Of a DNA stretch of 64,000 nucleotides, positions 27,308 to 36,441 are shown one piece after another (position 1 is the stretch's first letter; every line of letters begins with the position of its first letter). Origin of the DNA: Syncephalis fuscata (Eukaryota > Zoopagomycota > Zoopagomycetes > Zoopagales > Piptocephalidaceae); NCBI GenBank assembly GCA_025786725.1, contig JAHLTZ010000006.1, positions 186,001 to 250,000 on the forward strand, given 5' to 3'. The notes under the pieces were generated by a model. The model worked only from the letters and a program-made list of their open reading frames with translations. It did not search any database and was not told the DNA's origin. The position numbers were made by a program, and so were the translations under genes.

Positions 27308-28678
27308 CTATCGTTGTTCTAAAAGCTGCATAAAATTCAGTGCTTTCCATCCTACGTCCATTGGAGGAAGCATTTGACCGGTGCCAGGAAATGCAATTAA
27401 TTGACGCTTAGATGTTGATGGTGCCAATAAAGCGCCTGTATCATTGCGTCTGACGATTCCAAGTGCCTGTTGCGTAGGATCCAGTGCTGCACGTTCGTCC
27501 AGTTCACCATGAAATGCGAGTATTGGTACGTCTTTAATTGCATTGATTAGTCCAGCTTGACGATTAGCATCAATTCGCCAAAGTAGACGATAATCGCGTA
27601 AAAGACCAGCCCGTCGCTCACCGCCCCAAGCAAAACATGTCTCGTAGTGAATAAATAGTTTAATAGCTTCGGGATGATGCGCCAGTTCGTCAAACAAAGC
27701 GCTATTCGGCATAGGTAGTTTGGCGCGCAATAGCGGGTCAGTAAGGAATCGCTGCGAAAACTCTATGGTTGCAGCCATTCCTGAAATAATCCGATGCATT
27801 TGATAGGCGCGGATATTAGAAACAAGGTTTGTGCCGAATGTAAATAGCTCACTAGCCATGGCACGTAATGAACGAGTAAATGCTGGTCCTAATAACGCAG
27901 ATATAAGCGTAACAGAATGGACACGATCGGGATATCGCGCTGCCAATGCCAATGCAGCTGTTGCGGATAAACGCCGCGCAACAAGATGTACTGGGCGCTT
28001 AACGCCAAGACTATCAAGAAATGCAATTATAGCGTCGATCTCAGCATCAAGTGACGATACAGTAGTGCTACGCAAATAGCCTGGTCGACCAATTGATAAA
28101 AGTGAAAAATGTGCCAACTCCTTATTATCACCTTTTTTTGTTGCTAGCTCGGCCTCCGATACGACGGACGCTGGCTGGGTTATTTTTGATAACGGTGAGC
28201 CGTAAATATCAGCTAGTATGGATAATTTACGTGCAAATATCTCATTTTCATCTAAATCTATAGCACAACAAGATTCTGTTGTTAGTGGCTTTTTTGTGCC
28301 TATTGTATCGATATAGCCATCACTGCCACCACCACGTGAATGTTGCCACGCCCAAGCAAGCCATGACGCAAGCCAACGTCCTTCGATGTAGCCACCATCA
28401 AGACAGACGACAACTGGATGTGCCATCACTTTAGCAGGATCGGGCGCCCCTTTCGAAAAGCTCGGACTTGCTCGTAAAAATGGTAAAGGAAATTCATCAC
28501 AGACATCAAATGTATACTGCAGTTGTACTGGAGACCGTTGCTGACCCACTACAAGCGGTGGTAGTGTCATACTACGCTGGTTGTATGTCATTAGCTGGTG
28601 TGTAAAAGCTGAATGACGACGTAAATGTCGAAATGACATGACAATTTGTTGGTAGAAGGAGGGCATTTGAGTAGACAT
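27308..28678 (-). CDS. Alpha/beta-hydrolase-fold protein lacking catalytic residues
   Basis: Single exon, about 456 residues from the ATG at 28678; the frame extends to 28729 only through a TTG. The fold is recognised from VVVCLDGGYIEGRW (oxyanion-loop region), the stretch reading VHLVARRLSATAALALAARY followed by PDRV (elbow strand and helix), ILAFHGELDERA (acid strand) and a C-terminal FPGTGQMLP. In active relatives the elbow is G-H-S-L-G-G and the last motif contains the catalytic His. Here the Ser position is Arg (about residue 236), the flanking Gly residues are also changed, and the His position is Gln. The protein is probably a pseudo-enzyme or scaffold. The frame is clean, so these are true substitutions rather than sequence errors. 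Confidence 0.8.
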   Translation of the reverse strand: MSTQMPSFYQQIVMSFRHLRRHSAFTHQLMTYNQRSMTLPPLVVGQQRSPVQLQYTFDVCDEFPLPFLRASPSFSKGAPDPAKVMAHPVVVCLDGGYIEGRWLASWLAWAWQHSRGGGSDGYIDTIGTKKPLTTESCCAIDLDENEIFARKLSILADIYGSPLSKITQPASVVSEAELATKKGDNKELAHFSLLSIGRPGYLRSTTVSSLDAEIDAIIAFLDSLGVKRPVHLVARRLSATAALALAARYPDRVHSVTLISALLGPAFTRSLRAMASELFTFGTNLVSNIRAYQMHRIISGMAATIEFSQRFLTDPLLRAKLPMPNSALFDELAHHPEAIKLFIHYETCFAWGGERRAGLLRDYRLLWRIDANRQAGLINAIKDVPILAFHGELDERAALDPTQQALGIVRRNDTGALLAPSTSKRQLIAFPGTGQMLPPMDVGWKALNFMQLLEQR

Positions 28679-29101
28679 TTCGACTTGACGGCAAATAATA
28701 ACACTATAAATAACGCAAAAGTGGAACAAAATGGTTTATTGCTGACGTGAAAAAAGAATAATACGCTACACCCTATATCTGTTCTAGGATTGCATGTGTT
28801 TTATCGCGGATTAACTTTTATTACATTTATCCAACTCTTTTCTTATGCTAAATATCTACCGACAATAAGTTTTATGATAATGATATTTGGTGTCAAATGA
28901 CTTTGTTCTTTGAATACATTTGCTAGTTTACTAAAATGCCCTTTATGATAATAAGTGTTTTTTAGTGCTAAATAGCTTTTATTATATTTTAATTGGTCTT
29001 ATTACTATAACTCATTATTTTACTGATAACGTATTTTATAATATACAGGAATATTGGGTCAATTGCCTTTTATTTATTATTACTTAATTACCTGTTGTTA
29101 A

Positions 29102-29371
29102 TATTTCGTCTTACACTTTTATAAGTATTGTCTGTCAGTTCCACAGCACATAGTCTACGTTTCTTATGCTACTTCCAACGCTCAGGCTCAACCACGTCCT
29201 GCCACTACCACATGCTCTTCGGCCATTCGTAATGCAACTGTAATGGCCCAAATAAAGGCAGCTACACAACAAGTAGAGGCTGATAATCTGAAAGCACTTG
29301 ATACTCGCAGTGCGATAAACAAGCGCAGTATCTACACTGAAGATGCTAGCGATCATTGGTCAAGCGACTAG
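29102..29371 (+). CDS. Possible exon of an unrecognised small protein
   Basis: Open for 90 codons up to TAG at 29369-29371, with codon use like real exons over the last 60 codons (ends Ala-Ser-Asp-His-Trp-Ser-Ser-Asp). There is no ATG until about 42 codons before the stop. Possible acceptors sit near 29138 (CTGTCAG) and 29146 (TTCCACAG), so it could be a terminal exon whose first exon lies in 28740-29100, but I could not find a convincing one. No domain is recognised. It ends about 490 bp from the 3' end of the micro-exon gene, which converges on it. Confidence 0.35.
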   Translation, partial: YFVLHFYKYCLSVPQHIVYVSYATSNAQAQPRPATTTCSSAIRNATVMAQIKAATQQVEADNLKALDTRSAINKRSIYTEDASDHWSSD

Positions 29372-29856
29372 AATGGTTGAAATAAATTAGCCAGCTAATT
29401 CGACAGTATCGAATCTTGTTACATAAAAAGCAAATAATAAAATTAAAGCTATTGAGAAAACAGTTGATTAGCACAAAGTGTTGAAATATGTAAATTTAAG
29501 CTTCTGTATTTTTGCAAACATGTTAATAATATAGCTGATTATCATTTGCTAATTGTTGGATGTAAATAAAACATGAGCATAGACATGATGACTTGATCAA
29601 ACAAAGTAAAATGGAGCCATGTATTTATTACTAAAAATCTGAATAGTTGAATAAACACAACTGAATTCAGGTTTGCTAGTGATATAATGGTGCCACTGAT
29701 TAAAAGAAATAAACCGGATCATTGGCTGGAACTTGCTATATAAATAAGCTGAACGGCACTTGTCAAACGATCTTGCCTTGCGCCTAGTATATGCCTAGAA
29801 TAGATTGAACTAGTCGTTCAATTCTACTGCCAATGCCAATGTATTGGATGTACCGG
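29372..29856. other. Convergent intergenic region
   Basis: About 0.5 kb between the two convergent coding ends. It must contain the 3' UTR of the micro-exon gene. Nothing else is recognised. Confidence 0.4.
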
Positions 29857-31692
29857 TTATTCTATGTTTATAAATATATACACAAGTGATATGAATTAAT
29901 GTATAAACCAACAATGTATAACATCACTTACTCTCTATTAATGTCAAGTTATCGAACACAAAACATCACATAAAATTAATTCATAATCGACCAATATACT
30001 GTAGTACTTACTAACTATTAATATTAAATTATTAATGCATAAAATATATAATATACAATTAGCGCATAAATAATTATTATAAATTAGCACCTACCGCCTA
30101 TTAGTATTAGCATCAACATACACAATGAGCGTATAATTAGTAAACAGTTAATTAGCATACAATATCGCTTACATTCTATTAGCATTAAATTATTGATATA
30201 AAATATGTAGTGTATAAGCAATACATAGTTAATTAATATGCGCTAGTACTTACTGCCTATTAATATTAAATTATTGATATGCAATGAATATGCAATTAGT
30301 AAATAGTAATTATCATATAATAGCACTTACAATCTAATAGTGTTAAATTATTGATATGAAAATAAATTGCAATTAGTATATAGATGGCCAATATATAATA
30401 CGACTTACTCTCTGTTGATGTCAAGTTATCGAACATAGCACATAGCATGTAATTAGTGTATAATCCATTGACATATAATGTCACTTACCAACTATAATAT
30501 TAAAATATTGATACACGTTGCATAACATGCAGTTAGTACATATTCAATTGATATATAATGCCACTTACGATCTAATTCTATAAGTTATTTAATAAATACA
30601 ACGCATAAAATATAGTCAACACATATCCAATTGCTATAAGATATTACTTACTATCTATTGATATTAATTTGTTTATGCGCATTACATATATAACAAAATT
30701 AGCGTGTAGCTGCTTGATATACAATACTACTTACAGCCTATTATATTAATTTGTTGACACATACAGCACATAGCATGTAATTAGTGCATAGCCAACCAGT
30801 ATACAATACCACTTACCATCTGTTAATATTGAAGAATTAATTTAAGTGTCACATAAAATATTATTAGTGTGTAGTCGACTAATATACAATATTACTTACC
30901 ACCTAGTGTATTAAATTGTTCATTCACATAATGCGTAGCATGTAGTTAATATATAAACGATTAATACACAATGTTACTTACGACCTATTATATTAAGTTG
31001 TCGATGCACACAGCAATATTATGCAATTAGTGCAAACTCGATTAAGATACAATATTACTTACAAACTATTGATATCAAGTTGTCAATACAGATGGTACAT
31101 AGTAAGTAATTGATTTACAATTAATTAATGCAAAATATCACTTACCAACTATTAGTATCAAGTGGTTGATGTAGATTATACGTATAATGCAATTAGTACA
31201 TAAATAATTAATATTTAGCAAAACTTACGATCTATTGTATTAAGTTGTTGATACACATAGTACAGTACATTTAATTAGTATACAGCTAATCAATATACAA
31301 TGCCACTTACTGCCTATTAATGTTAAGTTATTGACATGCACAATAAACGGTATATAATTAATGCATATCCAGTCATTATATGGTGTACTTACAAGCTATT
31401 AATTTAAGGTGTTAAATGAAACATATATTTAGTTAAATTGTCAGTTGACATATAATATAGCTTACCTCTGGCTAATTTTAGTTTGGCAAATATAAACAAT
31501 ATTTAGTTAAATATTTAGTCAACGTGCAACACCACTTACATCCTATCAATGTTGTTATTACATATTAGCATTGCATATTTATTATAATTGTAACCTACTG
31601 CGATCAACCAAAACTGACTTAGCATCCACTGTGGATGTACTGGCCACAAAAGCCACGACGAGGGTGCAGATAACGGCAATAGAAAGCTTCAT
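29857..31692 (-). CDS. Secreted Cys-rich peptide from 21 micro-exons
   Basis: Exon 1 (31692-31599) encodes a signal peptide, MKLSIAVICTLVVAFVAS, and ends in phase 1 at a GTAGGT donor. Then come 21 micro-exons, highest coordinate first: 31540-31542, 31466-31471 (6 nt), 31393-31395, 31311-31313, 31229-31231, 31146-31148, 31063-31065, 30982-30984, 30900-30902, 30817-30819, 30735-30737, 30652-30654, 30569-30571, 30489-30491, 30409-30411, 30331-30333, 30254-30256, 30173-30175, 30095-30097, 30012-30014, 29932-29934. The terminal exon starts at 29861, with stop at 29859-29857. Every micro-exon sits between a YAG acceptor and a GTAAG or GTAGG donor. Joining in phase 1 gives 54 codons plus stop with no internal stop, and four cysteines spaced C-X3-C-X8-C-X-C, reminiscent of part of the CS-alpha-beta scaffold. 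Function is unknown; a secreted effector or antimicrobial peptide is inference. A TATA-like box lies 139 bp upstream. Confidence 0.85.
29862..31598 (-). repeat. Tandem array of ~81-bp intron/micro-exon units
   Basis: Reading the plus strand, the word CTTAC (or CCTAC) then three variable bases then CTATT/CTAAT/CTGTT recurs 20 times at a spacing of 77-83 bp over most of the array; the 6-nt exon has the same flanks. Between them the introns share words such as TATTAAATTATTGATA, GCATGTAATTAGT and ATACAATATCACTTAC. The introns are therefore related to one another, consistent with tandem amplification of an intron unit followed by drift. Confidence 0.85.
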
Positions 31693-31830
31693 GATGATAA
31701 TGTTGATTGTTGAATCAAAGTAAAATGAATACTGCAAGCTTTTTGAAACAGTGTGAAAAATAGTGAGTGTTTAGCAGAAAGTGGGGTTTGATATGATGAT
31801 GCCACTGGTAAGTGTGCGTTTTTTGTGGAC

Positions 31831-31838
31831 TATTTAAA
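31831..31838 (-). promoter_or_regulatory. TATA-like box of the micro-exon gene
   Basis: TATTTAAA about 139 bp upstream of the ATG at 31692. Similar boxes stand 140-165 bp upstream of the enolase and polyubiquitin start codons in this window, which supports the assignment. Confidence 0.45.
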
Positions 31839-32598
31839 TACATTGCTATTTTGGAGAACCAAACAATGTGTTCTATCAATTACAACACTGATACGCGATG
31901 TAAATCAATGAAACACATCCATGTGATAGCTTAAACCATCCATATACCGATGTAGCAACGCCATAGTAATATGTAATTAGGCCTTAACCCAATATGCTCG
32001 GATTGGGCCAGATGAAACAGCAATTTCAGCGATTCCGTACATATGTGGTAGAGTTGCAATAGAATTCTATTGCCTTGTTTAGAATTTGGACATGCGTCGC
32101 AAATGAAACATATTGGTTCCATTGGAGCATTGCAATGCATCACTATGCCTTTTACCGCCGCTTTTATCAACAACAACTCAATCTCAAATATTTTTACCCT
32201 TTCAAACCGAGTATAGCGCTAAACTTGTATTATTTACAGGTATATACTTTTATGCACAAGCTAGCTACACTTTTAAATTATAGATATATCGATTGGTTTA
32301 CAAATTCATTTAATGTGACATTGTAATTAAGCTACAAGAATAAACGAGTTATATTTAGCCTCGTGTAAATAAATGCTGATACAAACTTTATTGCTAATGA
32401 GTGATCTAACATGATGGCCTGAAAATGGTGTTTTGGCCTATTGGTTGGTTAACACGCCCTCCCCAGTTTTAGAAAGCGAGAGAGGGGGGAGGTTTCGTTT
32501 AGTTTGAATCTGTTTTATGGATGCGTAATGGATTATTCCGTAAGAAAAAAATCAATATTCCAAGATTTGAGGAGGTCACTACAGAAAATACTGTATGT
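31839..32598. other. Intergenic region
   Basis: About 0.76 kb with two short overlapping open frames on opposite strands near 31931-32326 that lack any domain. Nothing else is recognised. Confidence 0.4.
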
Positions 32599-32770
32599 GG
32601 TGAGGTCTGCTTTGCGCGTGGTAAGGTCTGCTTTGCGCGTGGTAAGGTCTGCTTTGTGTGTGGTAAGGTCTGCTTTGTGTGTGGTAAGGTCTGCTTTGCG
32701 CGTGGTAAGGTCTGCTTTGTGTGTGGTAAGGTCTGCTTTGTGTGTGGTAAGGTCTGCTTTGCGTGTGGAT
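32599..32770. repeat. 21-bp minisatellite, eight units
   Basis: The unit GGTCTGCTTTGYGYGTGGTAA recurs eight times, with starts at 32604, 32625, 32646, 32667, 32688, 32709, 32730 and 32751. Variation is confined mainly to C/T at two sites. Because 21 is divisible by three, several frames stay open through it, giving 7-residue repeats on both strands. Each unit carries GTAAG, a consensus splice donor. I do not regard the open frames as genes. Confidence 0.9.
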
Positions 32771-33339
32771 ATGTTCGAAAGGAATTGTCTTTTTTTCCTA
32801 CTTATGGCAGAAAAATTTCGCAATGCACGAATAAATCCTGATGGTTCATTATCTTAAACTAATTAATTTAATTAATCTAATTTATAACATTACAGTTTGA
32901 TTATAGAAGTGAGCGGGCTATTTTTAACACAGCGCAAATAGCTGCTGATACAAAGTATTATTCTTGATTACTAATTATTTGTGTTGATTCTTGGCTGTTA
33001 TGCATCGACTTGTTCGACGATCAAACATCAAATTTAGGTATTGGTGTTGTCAAATGTTTGATCATAAAGTACATACATATACTAGGTACCCATTATAATA
33101 TAAGACTTTATTAGTTGCTTGGATTACATTACAATTATATATATTATAATTTTTATTGTTATTTGTGAAATTAACATGTTATAATTAAATATATTCAATA
33201 ATTGCATTATATTATTCATTTTAACAATAATATTAATAATTTAGTTTTTTCTATATTTTATTACTATTAAACTACTATTGAACAATTTTATAAATAATTT
33301 TTAATCATAATTTAGTGATAAAATGACTAAAATTGATAA
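32771..33339. other. Very AT-rich spacer
   Basis: About 0.57 kb, dominated by A/T runs from 33100 onward. No gene or repeat is recognised. Confidence 0.4.
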
Positions 33340-34250
33340 AAATTGCGCAATTTAATAACATCCAACCTATTGAACATGATGATGGATGGTGAGTGACATC
33401 AATCATCAAATACTCATCATCATAGATTCATTATCAGTATGCATATGTCCAGTATACATATATACTTTATTCACTTATACCATTATTATTCTATGACATA
33501 TTGGATACATTATATTTGCTACATATTCCGAATACATATGCTTTGATGAATAAATAAGTTGAAATGAATAGACTTTTATCAAGGATAAAGCTAGAACCAA
33601 ACGGACAACGGCACTAGGTAGCACGTAGTTATTAGACAATAAAGCAATATAGCAATGTGATGAATATACAAGATGAAGTGGCGATTAGCTGTGTTAAAGC
33701 TACATTGCATATAAACTAGTAAGCGAATGAGCAACATTAGTCGGGCTTTATTAATAATAAGGCTAGAACAAACATAAAAGCTGTCTTGGATAGAGGAAGG
33801 CTAGGTGAGCATGAAATGACATAGGATAGAATGAGTACACAATGGGAAGAATGTGTATAATGCAATGACGGGAATGAGCAAAGTATATCAGAATATATAA
33901 AAAATAGAATGTGTCTAGTATGTCATAGAGTATTATATAGTAGTATGTAATAGAATGGAAATGATATAAATACTAGTTATATGCATACTAGATAATGAAT
34001 CTATTATGATGAGTATTTGATGATTGATGTCACTCACCACCCATCATCATGTTCAATAGGTTGGTTGTTATTAGTTGTTAGTCATTTACCATCAAACAAA
34101 CAATAAATGTGATGATGTAATGATTAAGTAAAACTCACCACTTGTCCCATGTTCAATAGATTAAATGTGTAGTTCAATTACGCAAATGTTATTAATTTTA
34201 AGCATCTTGACACCAAATCGTATTAAATAGCTAATAAGTTGTTTAATAAC
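33340..34250. mobile_element. Palindromic non-autonomous element, copy B
   Basis: Reverse-oriented copy of the element at 18971-19926, nearly identical through the interior. It has a complete right terminus (CAATTACGCAAATGTTATTAA to AATAAGTTGTTTAATAA) but a shortened left terminus, which starts at AATTGCGCAATTTAATAACA and lacks the outer block present in copy A. It is non-coding. It sits about 175 bp from the 3' end of enolase. Confidence 0.85.
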
Positions 34251-34425
34251 AATAGCAGAAATAAATAAAAAATCAATTAAATGAACAAATATTATACTTG
34301 GTTCTAATGTTCGGATGATCATACAGTATTTTATAATCATTTTACAATAAACGTTATATAATACTCTATCAATTATATTATTAGCAAATTGCTACTTTTT
34401 ATTAGCAATGTTCAGTATCGGCCAT

Positions 34426-35791
34426 TTAAATAGGATGGCGGAAGTTTTCACCGGCATATCGTGCATTGGTACCCATCTCCTCTTCAATGCGTAGCAACTG
34501 ATTGTACTTGGCAAGGCGCTCAGATCGGCATGGTGCGCCCGTCTTGATCTGGCCTGTACCAAGACCGACGACCAAGTCGGCAATGAAAGTATCCTCGGTC
34601 TCGCCAGATCGATGCGATACCATGGTACCCCAGCCATCATCGCGAGCCATCTGCGTAGCACGGATCGACTCGGTGACGGTACCGATTTGGTTAACCTTTA
34701 GCAAAAGACCATTGCAAGCCTTTTTGACGACTGCCGTTTCGATACGTGAAGGATTTGAGACGGTAAGATCATCGCCGACCACTTGGACTTGCTGACCAAT
34801 CTTGCTTGTAAAGGTAGACCAAGCACTCCAGTCGTCTTGTTCAAATGGATCCTCAATCGAAACAATTGGATAATCATTGACAAAGGAAGCATACAAGTCG
34901 CCAAGCTGTTCGCCAGTGATCCATTCATCTGGGTTGGAGGCTGAGTTTTTAAAGTCAAGATCGTACTTGCCATTATTGTAGAATTCAGAGGCAGCCGAGT
35001 CCATGGCAATCTTCACCTTGTCGGTGTAGCCTGCCTTGGCAATTGCTTGCTTCAACAGCTCAAGACCTTCACGGTTATCCTGGATATTAGGGGCAAAGCC
35101 ACCTTCGTCACCGACATTGGTAGCTAGAAATATTGAAATTAGATTTAAAAAATAAAAAAATATTAATTAACTTACCATCCTGTCCGTATTTGGTCTTAAT
35201 TACACCCTTAAGTGCGTGGTACACTTCGCTACCAATCTTCATGGCCTCGGTGAAGCTAGCGGCACCAGTAGGCATAATCATAAACTCCTGCATGGCAAGT
35301 TTGTTACCAGCATGTGAGCCACCGTTAATTACGTTAAAAGCAGGTACAGGCAAAACAATTTCGCTTTCTTTACGGCCAGCCAATTGAGCGATGTGGCGGT
35401 AGAGTGGAATGCCTTGTTGGGCGGCACCAGCCTTGCACACGGCAAGAGAAACACCCAAAATAGCATTAGCACCGAGCTTGCTCTTGTTTTGGGTGCCATC
35501 AAGCTTATTCAAAAAGTCATCAATGGCAGCTTGATTCGTTACATCCAAATTGGCGCTAATAAGTGCTGGTGCAATAACACTTTTGACGTTATCGACAGCT
35601 TGGTAAACACCTTTGCCAAGATAGTCGGCTTTGACACCGTCCCGTAGCTCATGTGCCTCATGAATACCAGTAGAGGCGCCGGAAGGCACAGCAGCACGGA
35701 ATACACCGAGGTTGGTCGTGACCTCGACTTCAACGGTTGGATTGCCGCGTGAGTCGAAGATCTGGCGGGCGTGAACCTTAGTAATAGCCAT
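34426..35791 (-). CDS. ENO: Enolase (2-phosphoglycerate dehydratase)
   Basis: Two exons, 35791-35176 and 35123-34426, joined in phase 1 inside Gly-Gln-Asp-Ala; 437 residues, the usual size. It converts 2-phosphoglycerate to phosphoenolpyruvate in cytosolic glycolysis, with Mg2+. The N-terminal [12 protein letters not shown], the loop [16 protein letters not shown], the catalytic Glu region in GDEGGF, the metal ligands in SIEDPF and GDDL, the catalytic Lys in LLLKVNQIG and the substrate loop SHRSGETED are all present. The frame is clean, with no missing catalytic residue. The 52-nt intron is the only one. A TATA-like box stands about 140 bp upstream. Confidence 0.98.
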
Positions 35792-35930
35792 AGTGCTCGA
35801 GTAACAAGTATACGTCGTTAGTAAAACAACAGATAGCGCAAACAGCCTTATCTGTTCGTAGAAATAAAAGAAAAAGACGACAGAGCGATAACGATAAGCA
35901 ATCGTCGTATTTTCGACAATTAGGACGCCT

Positions 35931-35938
35931 TTTATAAA
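35931..35938 (-). promoter_or_regulatory. TATA box of enolase
   Basis: TTTATAAA, about 140 bp upstream of the enolase ATG, in the 650-bp divergent promoter shared with the ankyrin/FYVE/RING gene. The rest of 35792-36441 is non-coding and pyrimidine-rich toward 36441. Confidence 0.5.
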
Positions 35939-36441
35939 TCCTTAACTACAAACTGCCCCAATTAGTGTCACGATTAAATCAGTGATGACGTTCGCTGTTG
36001 TTAATAACTGTTAATTTTTAACAGTTGTTATTCACACTCAGTAGATCCGAATGAGCGACCATTGTGTCAATTGATGTGAATGTGTGACCTGCTTTCTTTT
36101 CCACTCTGTATTGCGCCTCGTTTTCTTCTTATTATCGTGTTTTCTACTACGGGACACCGTTGTCATATGCACACGCCTCCACACGTGTGGAATGAACCTG
36201 ACAAGGCGTTGTTGCCGTTGCCATTGTCACTTTTGTTGTTTTTATTGTTGAGCTGTTCTTGGCTCGCGCGCTATTAGTGCACTTGTGCATACACAAGTTG
36301 ACTCATCCTTCTTTCGCATCTATTTCTGTTTTAGCATAAGTTATTCGTACAACAGCTTGTTTATCTCCTATCAACGCGTACCGTTCTTTCTTCTCCTTTT
36401 CCTATTCTTTTTATTCGTATTCAATAACGTATTCAGCCGCT

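Noticed and set aside
29900-31550. Regular ~81-bp spacing resembling a CRISPR array or simple minisatellite
   Set aside because: The conserved words are splice donors and acceptors plus intron sequence, not identical repeats with unique spacers, and the pattern links a signal-peptide exon to a stop. A eukaryotic intron array explains it better.
32504-32857. Three overlapping frames with heptad-like 7-residue repeats
   Set aside because: They are the translation of a 21-bp minisatellite in several frames. No conserved flanking protein sequence exists.
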